From: DATBFU01 sp035498405
GTDB lineage: Bacteria; Acidobacteriota; Thermoanaerobaculia; UBA5066; Gp7-AA6
NCBI GenBank assembly: GCA_035498405.1
Contig: DATKAE010000052.1
Coordinates: 44,493-108,492, forward strand
DNA: 64,000 nucleotides
Reading direction: 5' to 3'
A program made the position numbers and the translations under genes. The notes beneath the pieces were generated by a model. The model was not told the origin of the DNA, did not search any database, and saw nothing but the letters and a program-made list of their open reading frames with translations. This document shows positions 1-7,307 of the stretch, piece by piece (position 1 is the first letter of the stretch; each line of letters begins with the position of its first letter).

Positions 1-353
1 CGGCGGAGATCTTGCGCAAGGGCCGCTTCGACCAGGTCTTCTTCGTCGACCTTCCCAACGAAGAGGAGCGCAAGCAGATCTTCGCCATCCACTTGAAGCG
101 CAATCGGTGCGACGTCGGGAAATTCGACCTCGTGTTCTTGGCCAAGGCGACGCGGGGGTGGAACGGAGCCGAGATCGAACAGGCCGTCGTCTCGGCGGTC
201 GTGGATGCCTACGCCGAGGGGCGGCCTCTGACCGAAGAGGACCTGCACAAGATGATCTCCTCGACGGTGCCCCTCTCGGTAACGATGGACGAGCAGATCA
301 AGGCCATCCGGAGCTGGGCCCACGACCGGGCGCTGAACGCGTCGCGCGGCTGA
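1..353 (+). CDS. AAA+ ATPase, C-terminal part (5' end outside window)
   Basis: Only the last ~116 residues are visible; the reading frame is already open at the window edge, so the start lies upstream. The visible part begins in the second region of homology (LRKGRFDQVFFVDLPN), the segment that follows sensor 1 in classic AAA ATPases and carries arginine-finger residues. It continues into the helical lid with the sensor-2-like motif GWNGAEIEQ. The wording resembles the Ycf46/SpoVK-like group of single AAA ATPases, usually soluble proteins of unclear substrate. Walker A and B lie outside the window, so activity cannot be judged. The next gene is convergent, and I see no clear terminator in the 67 bp between them. 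Confidence 0.85.
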   Translation, partial: AEILRKGRFDQVFFVDLPNEEERKQIFAIHLKRNRCDVGKFDLVFLAKATRGWNGAEIEQAVVSAVVDAYAEGRPLTEEDLHKMISSTVPLSVTMDEQIKAIRSWAHDRALNASRG

Positions 354-420
354 GCGCCACGCCCGGGAGGCGTCGTGGTCCGCTCGTGATGAGGTCGCGC
401 CTGGCCCCGCCTGCGCGGCC

Positions 421-1068
421 TCAGTTCCTTCCCGCGTCGAGCTCTGCCGGCCGAAAAGGAGCCAGGAAGAGCAATCGGCGGCGCCATTCGCCGAGCCGAT
501 CAACCAGTTGCTCTACGCGGGCCGGGACGGAATCGATCTCGAGCATCGCCTGGAGCTCCGCCGGCGCGTAACGCAGCCGAAGGGCGATTTCCGACGCGAG
601 CCTCTCTGGCGAAAGGTCCTCCTCGGGCAGCGGAGGAAGGTCCATTTCCTCCCGGAGCTGTTCGAAGAGCCGTGTCACACGGCGCCGCGCCCGGTCCTGG
701 CTGGTGCGGTCCCGAAAGGGCAGAGAGGCGATTTCCTCCACACTCGCCTTCCGGTAAGGGTCGACGGCGGCCTCGTGGAGAATGCGGTACCGGAACTGGC
801 CTTTCAGAAGGATGTTGTAGCGTCCGTCTTCGAGCCGTTCCGTGTCGACGATTTCCCCAGCGCCCCCGACCGGGAAGATCTCCGGATCGCGTCCTCCCGC
901 TTCCCAGCCGGGCCTCATCAGCGCCATTCCGATGATCTTGTCCCCTTGCAGGGCGTCGGCGACCATCGCTCGGTAGCGAGCCTCGAAGATGTGCAGTGGA
1001 AGCAGGGTCCCCGGGAGCAGCACGACGCCGGGGAGCGCGAAGATCGGGATGCTTCGCGTCGTTGTCAT
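421..1068 (-). CDS. LON substrate-binding (N-terminal) domain protein
   Basis: A 215-residue protein consisting of little more than the N-terminal substrate-binding domain of Lon, without ATPase or protease parts. It opens with IPIFALPGVVLLPGTLLPLHIFE, the hallmark of this domain, followed by FEARYRAM and GVGGAGEI-like segments (here PVGGAGEIVDTERL). Stand-alone LON-domain proteins are common in bacteria; their role is not settled, though substrate recognition or adaptor function is often suggested. The ATG at the chosen start overlaps the stop of the upstream cytochrome gene (ATGA), which argues for translational coupling. A longer upstream reading of this frame only shadows the cytochrome gene. 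A full-length lon is present elsewhere in the window. Confidence 0.85.
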   Translation of the reverse strand: MTTTRSIPIFALPGVVLLPGTLLPLHIFEARYRAMVADALQGDKIIGMALMRPGWEAGGRDPEIFPVGGAGEIVDTERLEDGRYNILLKGQFRYRILHEAAVDPYRKASVEEIASLPFRDRTSQDRARRRVTRLFEQLREEMDLPPLPEEDLSPERLASEIALRLRYAPAELQAMLEIDSVPARVEQLVDRLGEWRRRLLFLAPFRPAELDAGRN

Positions 1069-1466
1069 CGCCTGGCCGGCGGTGGGGGCGCCTTTGACCC
1101 GGCGGACCGGGAAAGCTCGAGCACGAAGGCCGCGGTCTGGCGGATCTCCTCGTCCGTCAGCTTGCCCTGGAAGCGAGGCATGGGATCGCGCCCATAGCGG
1201 ATTTGCCGCTCTACGGCTTCGAGGCTCCCATCCGACCGCCAGACACCGTCGGTCAGGTTCGCGTAGGGATACCGGCTTGCCGTGATGGTCCTGCCGTCTC
1301 CGTTGGCGTTGTGGCAGGAAGCGCATTTGCGCTCGTAGATCATCTTGCCCGCCATCAGATCACGATTGGAGCCGTCCACGACCGGCAGTCCGGCATCTCG
1401 GCAGGCCGTGTCGAGGAGGACGGAGAGCGAGAGGAGGAGGAGAAAAAATGTCGGGGGCCGGGGCAC
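1065..1466 (-). CDS. Small secreted monohaem cytochrome c
   Basis: A 133-residue protein with an N-terminal hydrophobic segment (about residues 6-19) for export, then a class I cytochrome c fold. The haem-binding motif is CASCH (C48, C51, H52), and a plausible distal Met ligand is M96 in DPMPRF. It should act in the periplasm as an electron carrier or as a subunit-like donor. A Cys follows the hydrophobic stretch (LLDTAC), but the -3 position is Asp, so it is not a proper lipobox. The start is GTG, 6 nt downstream of a TAGACT box, which suggests a near-leaderless transcript. It is coupled by ATGA overlap to the LON-domain gene; the pairing of these two functions has no obvious explanation. 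Confidence 0.85.
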   Translation of the reverse strand: MPRPPTFFLLLLSLSVLLDTACRDAGLPVVDGSNRDLMAGKMIYERKCASCHNANGDGRTITASRYPYANLTDGVWRSDGSLEAVERQIRYGRDPMPRFQGKLTDEEIRQTAAFVLELSRSAGSKAPPPPARR

Positions 1467-1472
1467 GGGCGG

Positions 1473-1478
1473 AGTCTA
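1473..1478 (-). promoter_or_regulatory. Putative -10 box (TAGACT) before the cytochrome c gene
   Basis: The minus strand reads TAGACT ending 6 nt before the GTG start. No convincing -35 lies 16-18 bp upstream. The call rests on the same box recurring at the same distance from several other start codons in the window. Confidence 0.45.
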
Positions 1479-1602
1479 GCAAGTGCGAGGGAGCCGCCCG
1501 GCTCTCTAAGGGAGCCGTTAGGTCCGGGACGAACCACGCGGGAGTCCGACGCTCCCGTTGCGGGTAGCCGCGCCGGCCGGACCCTTGATACCTTGCGCAG
1601 CG

Positions 1603-1833
1603 GTGGCCAACACGAAGGACAGGGTCCCCGAGAACGCGCCGGGGAGGTTCTATGTCGACTCGCAGTGCATCGATTGCGACGTCTGCCGGGTCACCGCCCC
1701 GGCCAACTTTCAGAGGCACGAGGAGAAGCCTTATTCCTACGTCTTCCGCCAGCCCGTGACTTCCGAGGAGCAGGCGCAATGCGAGGAGGCGATGGATAGC
1801 TGTCCGGTGGAGGCGATCGGGAGCGACGGCTAG
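1603..1833 (+). CDS. Monocluster [4Fe-4S] ferredoxin
   Basis: A 76-residue cytosolic ferredoxin. Three cysteines sit in CIDCDVC (Cys-x2-Cys-x2-Cys) and a fourth in CPVEAIG near the C-terminus, the pattern of a single [4Fe-4S] cluster. The YVDSQCIDCDVCR...APANF wording belongs to a ferredoxin group common in Verrucomicrobia, Acidobacteria and relatives. I chose the GTG start at 1603 because a TA-rich box (TACCTT) ends 8 nt before it and conserved sequence begins shortly after. A TTG 45 nt further upstream would give 91 residues with an unlikely Pro/Ala-rich leader. The stop overlaps the convergent uxs stop by 4 bp. The redox partner is unknown. Confidence 0.85.
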   Translation: MANTKDRVPENAPGRFYVDSQCIDCDVCRVTAPANFQRHEEKPYSYVFRQPVTSEEQAQCEEAMDSCPVEAIGSDG

Positions 1834-2789
1834 GGGTTCGCCGCCGGTTCCGGACCGACGGACATTCGCTCCCGAAAATAACCGATCGTCCGATTGAGGC
1901 CATCCTCGAGGCTCACCTTCGGCTCCCAGTTCAGGAGCTGGCGCGCCTTGGTGATGTCGGGTTGCCGCACGCGGGGGTCGTCGACCGGAAGCGGGCGGAA
2001 GACGATCTCGCTCCGGGTGCCCGTCAGGCGACGGATCGCGTTGGCAAATTCCAGGACGGAGAGCTCCGCCGGATTGCCGATGTTGACCGGCATCGTTTCC
2101 GAGGAAAGCAAGAGCCGGTAGATGCCTTCGATGAGATCGGAGACGTAGCAGAAGGACCGGGTCTGTGAACCGTCGCCGAAGACGGTCATCGGCTCGCCGG
2201 CCAGCGCCTGGCAGATCAGCGCCGGCACGACGCGGCCGTCGCGGGGTCGCATCCGCTCTCCGTAGGTGTTGAAGATCCGCACAATCCGCGTGTCCACGCC
2301 GTGGGCCCGGTGATAGGCCATCGTCATCGCTTCCGCAAAGCGTTTCGCCTCGTCGTAGACTCCGCGCGGCCCGATCGGGTTGACGTTGCCCCAATAGCTC
2401 TCCGGCTGAGGGTGCACCAGGGGATCCCCGTAGACCTCGGAGGTCGAGGCGAGCAGGAACCGCGACTTCTTCGCCATCGCCAGGCCGAGCGCGTTGTGCG
2501 TGCCGAGGGATCCGACCTTGAGCGTCTGGATCGGCAGCTCCAGATAGTCGATGGGCGAGGCTGGAGAGGCGAAGTGAAGCACGGCGTCCACGGGACCGTC
2601 GATGAAGATGAAGCGCGTCACGTCGTGACGCACGAACCGGAAGCGCTTTTCGCCGTCGAGATGGGCGAGGTTGCGCGGATTCCCGGTCAGCAGATTGTCG
2701 AGCGCGATGACCTCGTGTCCCTCTCGGAGCAGCCGGTCGCAGAGGTGGCTTCCGAGAAAGCCGGCGGCGCCGGTGACGCAGATCCGCAT
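1830..2789 (-). CDS. uxs: UDP-glucuronate decarboxylase (UDP-xylose synthase)
   Basis: A 319-residue short-chain dehydrogenase/reductase of the extended type. The NAD-binding glycine motif is GAAGFLG (residues 7-13), the active-site Tyr/Lys pair is YDEAK (Y145, K149), and LLASTSEVYGDP carries the catalytic Ser/Thr/Glu region. The sequence HPQPESYWGNVNPIGPR is typical of UDP-glucuronic acid decarboxylases, which convert UDP-GlcA to UDP-xylose through a 4-keto intermediate. The next gene upstream in the same direction is ugd, which makes UDP-GlcA, so the two form a two-step pathway supplying pentose to a glycan. Length matches the bacterial family. A dTDP-glucose dehydratase is less likely because of the UXS-specific wording and the ugd neighbour. 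Confidence 0.9.
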   Translation of the reverse strand: MRICVTGAAGFLGSHLCDRLLREGHEVIALDNLLTGNPRNLAHLDGEKRFRFVRHDVTRFIFIDGPVDAVLHFASPASPIDYLELPIQTLKVGSLGTHNALGLAMAKKSRFLLASTSEVYGDPLVHPQPESYWGNVNPIGPRGVYDEAKRFAEAMTMAYHRAHGVDTRIVRIFNTYGERMRPRDGRVVPALICQALAGEPMTVFGDGSQTRSFCYVSDLIEGIYRLLLSSETMPVNIGNPAELSVLEFANAIRRLTGTRSEIVFRPLPVDDPRVRQPDITKARQLLNWEPKVSLEDGLNRTIGYFRERMSVGPEPAANP

Positions 2790-2810
2790 CAGAGATCCCG
2801 TCGCAGGGGC

Positions 2811-2827
2811 GGGGCGTCAGGCGCGAG
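2811..2827. repeat. 17-nt dispersed repeat, copy A
   Basis: GGGGCGTCAGGCGCGAG lies 21 nt before the uxs start. A copy with one mismatch occurs at 39466-39482, before nrdR. The two arms GGCGTC and GACGCC (2813-2818, 2834-2839) could form a weak hairpin around it. This may be a degenerate intergenic repeat. Confidence 0.5.
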
Positions 2828-2865
2828 TCGCGAGACGCCAGTCGGGGGCTCGATTCTTGAACGCG

Positions 2866-2900
2866 CGCCCCTCGCCCCTCGCCTCTCGCCCCTCACCCCT
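2866..2900 (-). repeat. G-run tract of GGGGCGAG-type units after ugd
   Basis: On the minus strand this stretch, directly after the ugd stop codon, reads as repeated GGGG runs separated by TGA, CGA and CGAGAGGCGA spacers. Four or more G-runs could fold as a G-quadruplex in the ugd-uxs transcript. Similar GGGGCGAG units recur at 42630-42659. Confidence 0.55.
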
Positions 2901-2901
2901 G

Positions 2902-4200
2902 TCATCCCCGACCCACTCCCGTGTATCTCCACCCGGCGGCCTTGAGCTCCTTCGGGTCGTAGACGTTGCGCAGGTCCACCAGGGTCTTCGACTTGAGCCG
3001 CTTGGCGAGCTCCTCCAGGTTGAGCGCGCGAAATTCGTTCCACTCCGTCGCGAGGACCAGAAAGTCGGCCCCCGCCGCGCAATCGTAGGCATCCTTCGCG
3101 TAGGCGAGCTGGGGCAAGACGGCCTTCGCGTTTTCGACGGCTGCCGGGTCGCAGGCGCGGACGGAAACGCCGGCCTTCAAGAGATCCTGGATCACCGCGA
3201 TGGCGGGCGACTCGCGGATGTCGTCGGTCTCCGGCTTGAAGGAGAGGCCGAGAACGGCCGCCGTCTTTCCCGCGAGCGGCCCCGCTCCCTGCGCAATCCG
3301 CTCGATCATGCGGGCCTTGGTCCGCGCATTGGCGCGAATCGTGGCCTCGATGATCTCGAAGGTGTCGCCCTGCTGGCGGGCCAGATCGGCCGCGGCCGCC
3401 GTGTCCTTGGGGAAACAGGACCCTCCGAAACCGGGACCCGGCTGGAGGAATCTCGATCCGATGCGGCGGTCCAGACCCATCCCCCGCGAAACGTCATGGA
3501 CGTCTGCCCCCATTTTCTCGCAGAGGCGTGCAATCTCGTTGATGAAGGAGATCTTCACCGCCAGGAAGCCGTTAGAGGCGTACTTGATCAGTTCCGCCGA
3601 GGCGACGTCGGTGATGACGAACGGCGTATCGATCAGGTAGAGCGGGCTGTAGATCTCCTTCATGACCTCGATCGCACGCGGATCCGACGCGCCGATCACG
3701 ATGCGGTCGGGACGGAGGAAATCGGAGATCGCCGAGCCCTCCCGCAGGAACTCCGGGTTCGAGACGACCGAGAACTCGTGGCGTCCGTTCCTTTTCCGCA
3801 GGATCTCCTCGATCATCCGGCCCGTTCCCGTCGGCACGGTGGACTTTGTGATGACGACCTTGTAGCCGTTCATGTGCTCGGCGACCGACTCGGCCACCTG
3901 CCGCACGAAGGTCAGGTCGGGGGAGCCGTCGGGATTGGGAGGCGTCCCGACCGCGATGAAGATGGCAAGCGAGCTCTGAATGGCTGCCGGCAGATTCGTC
4001 GTGAAGCGCAGGCGCCCTGCGCGCTCGTTTCGCGCCACCAACTGCTCCAGACCCGGCTCGTAGATCGGCAGAAGGCCGCTCTGCAGGGCGGCGATCTTCG
4101 CCTCGTCCTTGTCCACGCAGACGACGTTCATTCCGAAGTCGGCCAGGCAGGCGCCCGTGACCAGGCCCACGTATCCGGTTCCTACCATGCAGACGTTCAT
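2902..4200 (-). CDS. ugd: UDP-glucose 6-dehydrogenase
   Basis: A 432-residue enzyme that oxidises UDP-glucose twice with NAD+ to give UDP-glucuronate in the cytosol. It opens with the dinucleotide motif GTGYVGL (residues 7-13). The catalytic cysteine is C262 in GFGGSCFPKD, and the conserved lysine K206 lies in SAELIKYASN. GTPPNPDGSPDL and VVSNPEFLREGSAI are further family hallmarks. Length is normal. It follows an Mla lipid-transport operon on the same strand and precedes uxs, its likely metabolic partner. Between mlaD and this gene lies a 78-bp relic of an NDP-sugar epimerase, so the sugar-nucleotide cluster was probably larger once. Confidence 0.96.
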   Translation of the reverse strand: MNVCMVGTGYVGLVTGACLADFGMNVVCVDKDEAKIAALQSGLLPIYEPGLEQLVARNERAGRLRFTTNLPAAIQSSLAIFIAVGTPPNPDGSPDLTFVRQVAESVAEHMNGYKVVITKSTVPTGTGRMIEEILRKRNGRHEFSVVSNPEFLREGSAISDFLRPDRIVIGASDPRAIEVMKEIYSPLYLIDTPFVITDVASAELIKYASNGFLAVKISFINEIARLCEKMGADVHDVSRGMGLDRRIGSRFLQPGPGFGGSCFPKDTAAAADLARQQGDTFEIIEATIRANARTKARMIERIAQGAGPLAGKTAAVLGLSFKPETDDIRESPAIAVIQDLLKAGVSVRACDPAAVENAKAVLPQLAYAKDAYDCAAGADFLVLATEWNEFRALNLEELAKRLKSKTLVDLRNVYDPKELKAAGWRYTGVGRG

Positions 4201-4252
4201 TCGGAGGTCCTCGTCGCAGGCGACGCTTCGGGAGCAGCCGATCGGGCAGGAG

Positions 4253-4330
4253 TCATCGTGCGGACGGCGCTCCGCCGTGCGCCAGGTGCGAGCCGATGAA
4301 GCCGGCTCCGCCCGTGACGAGCAGGTTCAT
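4253..4330 (-). pseudogene. N-terminal relic of an NAD-dependent NDP-sugar epimerase/dehydratase
   Basis: On the minus strand an ATG overlapping the mlaD stop (ATGA) opens a 25-codon frame that reads MNLLVTGGAGFIGSHLAHGG and then meets TGA. The glycine-rich GGAGFIGSHL is the near-universal N-terminus of extended SDR enzymes such as UDP-glucose 4-epimerase and dTDP-glucose 4,6-dehydratase. The usual continuation (helix, Asp-binding loop, YxxxK) is absent; 52 bp later ugd begins. The simplest reading is an internal deletion that removed nearly the whole gene but left its translationally coupled start. A functional 25-residue peptide is possible but unlikely. Confidence 0.8.
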
Positions 4331-5550
4331 CGCGGGGGCGGCGTGGGCGTGCGGGGCGCTTGCGCCACGGGGGCCGGCGCCGCTGAGGCGGTCTGCCGGC
4401 GCACCTCCTCGTTGTATTCCTTCTTGATGCCGGCCTTCTGACGGTTCTTGATCAGCCAGCGCAGCAGGGCGGACTCATCCACGCCGACGGCGAGGCGGTT
4501 GGCGGCGTCGTAGAGAGCGGGATCGTTGATCAGCTTCCCGGCGGTGCCGTCTCCCTCGTCGAGCTTGCGGGATATGGAGTTGAGCCGCTCGGTGAACTCG
4601 AGGAGGTTCTTGGAGAACTCCTGGCCGAACCTCTGGTCGTGGAGGAGAATCGGCAGCGCTCCGTTGCCCTTCTCGAGGTTGTCGGTGATGCGCGCCAGAG
4701 AAGCCGCGGCGACGGCCAGGTTGTCCACGAGCCCGTAGATCTTCCTCTTGCCCTCTGGATCGGACAGGAGGGCGGGAATGGCGCCCGAGCCGGTGCGGAT
4801 CCCCTCGTCGATCTTGGCCAGTAGCGAGTCGAGCGCGCGGATCGCCCGCGCGAGCGAGGCGCTCGTTTCCGCGCCGTATTTCTCGTCGATGAGGAGCTTG
4901 CCGACGAGCCCCTGACCGCTCTCGACCTTCTTCAGGATGCCGTTCAAGGTGTGGAGAGCGGCGTTGAAGCTGTTGCCCAACCGCTCGCTCTCGGCGCTGT
5001 TGGACGTGATGGCGCCGAGGAATCCTTGTCCCTGCTCCGTCCGGCCGAGGATGTTCTTGAGCGACCGGGCGATCGCCGACAGGTCCGGAAGCAGATCGCC
5101 GCCGCCCTCCAGCAGCTTTTCGAGCCCCGCGCCCGGCGCCGCCTTGATGTCACCGCCGATCGGAATGGCCTGTTGATCGGTGGTTCCCCCGGCGAGCTCG
5201 ATGTACTTGTCGCCCAAGAGCCCGATGGTCTTGATCGAGGCTTGGGTGCCGGTGCGGATTCGCGGCGCGACGCGGCGGTCGAGCTCGTAGACGACGAGAA
5301 CGCTTTGATCTCCCGGCTCGGGGGAAAGATTGACTTCCAGGACGCGGCCGACGGTTACGCCGGCGAGGCGCACCTGATTGCCGTTGACCAGCCCGGCCGC
5401 AGAATCGAAGTGAGTCTGGTAGGGCCACATTCTCTGAAAGAGGTGGGCGCGCTTGCCGACCATGAAGACGCCGATCATCGTGAAAAAGAGCGCGACCAAG
5501 ACGACGAGGCCCACCCGGAATCGCCGGCCGACGTAGTGCTCGGTGACCAC
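4327..5550 (-). CDS. mlaD: MlaD-type MCE-domain lipid-binding protein
   Basis: A 407-residue periplasmic protein anchored by one N-terminal membrane helix (about residues 12-31, GLVVLVALFFTMIGVFMVG). It carries a single MCE domain (about 38-118) with the typical LVNGNQVRLAGVTVGRV. In the Mla system this subunit forms a hexameric ring that holds phospholipid between the inner-membrane permease and the periplasmic carrier. The remaining ~280 residues are helical and Gln/Leu-rich, and end in a Pro/Ala-rich tail; this is longer than E. coli MlaD and resembles the long-tailed MCE proteins of other phyla. The start is GTG, immediately adjoining the mlaF stop. No mlaC or mlaB gene is seen nearby. 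Confidence 0.9.
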   Translation of the reverse strand: MVTEHYVGRRFRVGLVVLVALFFTMIGVFMVGKRAHLFQRMWPYQTHFDSAAGLVNGNQVRLAGVTVGRVLEVNLSPEPGDQSVLVVYELDRRVAPRIRTGTQASIKTIGLLGDKYIELAGGTTDQQAIPIGGDIKAAPGAGLEKLLEGGGDLLPDLSAIARSLKNILGRTEQGQGFLGAITSNSAESERLGNSFNAALHTLNGILKKVESGQGLVGKLLIDEKYGAETSASLARAIRALDSLLAKIDEGIRTGSGAIPALLSDPEGKRKIYGLVDNLAVAAASLARITDNLEKGNGALPILLHDQRFGQEFSKNLLEFTERLNSISRKLDEGDGTAGKLINDPALYDAANRLAVGVDESALLRWLIKNRQKAGIKKEYNEEVRRQTASAAPAPVAQAPRTPTPPPR

Positions 5551-6360
5551 TCAGTCTCCTACGGGGATGGCCGCGAAGGTTCCGGTCCCGCAGGGGAATC
5601 CCATCGACCGGAAATAGTCCATCAGGACGGGATGTCCCCCGCGCGCCGCCTCCTCGAACGTGCCGATGAACTGGAACTGTCCTTGATAGAGGAAGGCGAG
5701 ACGATCGGCCACCGTGCGGGCCGTGACGATGTCGTGCGTCACGACGACGGACGTCGTGCGGAGGCGGACGTTCAGATCCACGATGAGCTGCGCAATCTTC
5801 TCGGAGGTCAGGGGGTCGAGCCCCGTTGTCGGCTCATCGTACAGGATGATCTCGGGCTCGAGCGCGATCGACCGGGCCAGTGCCACCCGCTTGCGCATGC
5901 CCCCCGACAGCTCGGCCGGCATCTTCCTCTGAATCCCCGAGAGGCCCACCATTTTGAGCTTCTCCGCGACCGCATCCGCGATTTCGGCATCGGTCTTGTT
6001 GGTGTGTTCTCTCAGGGGAAACGCGATGTTGGCCTCGACGTTCATCGAATCGAACAGTGCGCCCCCCTGAAACAGCATGGCGAGGCGCCGCCGGATGGGG
6101 GCGAGCTCTTCCTCGTCGAGAGGGACGATGGACTGGCCGAAGACTCGGACATCGCCGTCGTCGGGCTTGGTCAATCCATTGATGTGGCGAAGAGTGACAC
6201 TCTTGCCGGATCCGGAGGGCCCCAGCACGCAGAGCACTTCGCCCTTCCGGATCTTGAGGTCGACGCCCGCCAGCACCTCGCGCTTGGCGTACCGCTTCCA
6301 CACGCGCTCGAACTCGACGATGATCTCCCCGCGGGACGCTTGGTCGGAACCCTTCGCCAT
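5551..6360 (-). CDS. mlaF: Mla ABC transporter ATP-binding protein
   Basis: A 269-residue ABC ATPase powering lipid movement through MlaE. Walker A is GPSGSGKS (residues 47-54), the signature is LSGGMRKRVALARS, and Walker B is IILYDEPTTGLDP, followed by VTHDI with the switch histidine. The signature and the long region after Walker B match the MlaF/Ttg2A subfamily rather than amino-acid importers. It lies between mlaE (16 bp upstream) and mlaD (directly abutting), so the three are co-transcribed. Length is normal for the family. Confidence 0.95.
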   Translation of the reverse strand: MAKGSDQASRGEIIVEFERVWKRYAKREVLAGVDLKIRKGEVLCVLGPSGSGKSVTLRHINGLTKPDDGDVRVFGQSIVPLDEEELAPIRRRLAMLFQGGALFDSMNVEANIAFPLREHTNKTDAEIADAVAEKLKMVGLSGIQRKMPAELSGGMRKRVALARSIALEPEIILYDEPTTGLDPLTSEKIAQLIVDLNVRLRTTSVVVTHDIVTARTVADRLAFLYQGQFQFIGTFEEAARGGHPVLMDYFRSMGFPCGTGTFAAIPVGD

Positions 6361-6376
6361 GATCTTCGCCCGCCGC

Positions 6377-7219
6377 TCACGCGGCCAGGAACAACCTCGT
6401 CAAGAAGAAGTCCGACACGAGAATGCAAATGGACGCCAGCACGACCGTGCGGGTCGTGGCCGTACCCACCGAGGCCGCGCCTCCTTGAACGTTCAAGCCG
6501 TTGTAGCAGCCGATGGCGGCGATCTCGAGGCCGAAGAAGACAGTCTTGCTGAGGCCGCTCATGATGTCGGAGATCACCAGTTGGTTCCAGATGCTCGAGA
6601 TGTAGTCGTTGGCCGTCTGCTGCAGCTCGAGCACCGCGATCAGAAGGCCGCCCAGGATCCCGAGAACGTCGGCGAGCGCGGTCAAGACCGGCATCATCAG
6701 GACGGTCGCCAGAATGCGCGGCACGACGAGCCGCCGCACGGGGGAGATGGCCATCGAGCGCAGAGCGTCCACCTGCTCGGTCACGGTCATGGAGCCCAGC
6801 TCCGCCGTGATGCCGGAGCCGACGCGGCCCCCGACCATGAGGGCGGTCAGGATCGGCCCGAGCTCTCGGACGAGCGAGAGAGCGACCACGCGTCCGATGA
6901 AGATCTTTCCGCCGAAGGCCGCCAGGGAGTAGGCTGTCTGCAAGGCCAAGACGCCGCCGGTGACGAGCGCGGTCAACCCGGTGATCGAGACCGACTTGAC
7001 GCCGAGCTCGTCCATCTGGCGCAGGAGCTCCGCCCGATAGAAGGGGCGAGTGACGGTTCCGACCGCGGCTTCCGCGATCATCTGCCACAGGCCGCCCAGG
7101 TAGTCGACCATTCCCTGCCCTCGGCGACCGAAGCGGTCGACGAAGCGCAGCCACCGGATGTTCCGGTAGAAAAGAGCCGTTGCCGACTGCTGTGAGGACG
7201 TCGGTGGAGGGGCACTCAT
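6377..7219 (-). CDS. mlaE: Mla ABC transporter permease
   Basis: A 280-residue inner-membrane permease of the MlaE family with about five or six hydrophobic segments. The conserved core is seen in ELGPILTALMVGGRVGSGITAELGSM, EQVDALRSM and the P-R-L-V-V-P-R segment that follows. MlaE dimers move phospholipid between the inner membrane and MlaD. It is the first gene of the minus-strand operon mlaE-mlaF-mlaD-(relic)-ugd-uxs. A well-formed promoter (TTTACA, 17 bp, TAGAAT) ends 9 nt before its ATG, so the transcript has almost no leader. The next gene upstream is divergent. Confidence 0.94.
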   Translation of the reverse strand: MSAPPPTSSQQSATALFYRNIRWLRFVDRFGRRGQGMVDYLGGLWQMIAEAAVGTVTRPFYRAELLRQMDELGVKSVSITGLTALVTGGVLALQTAYSLAAFGGKIFIGRVVALSLVRELGPILTALMVGGRVGSGITAELGSMTVTEQVDALRSMAISPVRRLVVPRILATVLMMPVLTALADVLGILGGLLIAVLELQQTANDYISSIWNQLVISDIMSGLSKTVFFGLEIAAIGCYNGLNVQGGAASVGTATTRTVVLASICILVSDFFLTRLFLAA

Positions 7220-7228
7220 GGATGGGCG

Positions 7229-7257
7229 ATTCTAGTCTGCTGCCAAAGTTCTGTAAA
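7229..7257 (-). promoter_or_regulatory. Sigma-70-type promoter of the mla operon
   Basis: The minus strand carries TTTACA (-35, 5 of 6 to consensus), a 17-bp spacer and TAGAAT (-10, 5 of 6). The box ends 9 nt before the mlaE ATG, so the predicted transcript start lies about 2-3 nt from the start codon. This is one of the best promoters in the window. Confidence 0.75.
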
Positions 7258-7307
7258 TCTCGGAGCCGCCGCCACTTGCCTGTTTGCTAACATCCGCCGG
7301 TGTTTCG

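Noticed and set aside
1558..1602. TTG at 1558 as the ferredoxin start.
   Set aside because: It would add a Pro/Ala-rich leader unlike the family; the GTG at 1603 is followed by conserved sequence and preceded by a TA-rich box.
2671..4299. A long plus-strand frame opposite ugd.
   Set aside because: Antisense shadow of a well-defined enzyme gene.
4951..6552. A long plus-strand frame opposite mlaD and mlaF.
   Set aside because: No recognisable protein features; Mla motifs on the minus strand explain the DNA fully.
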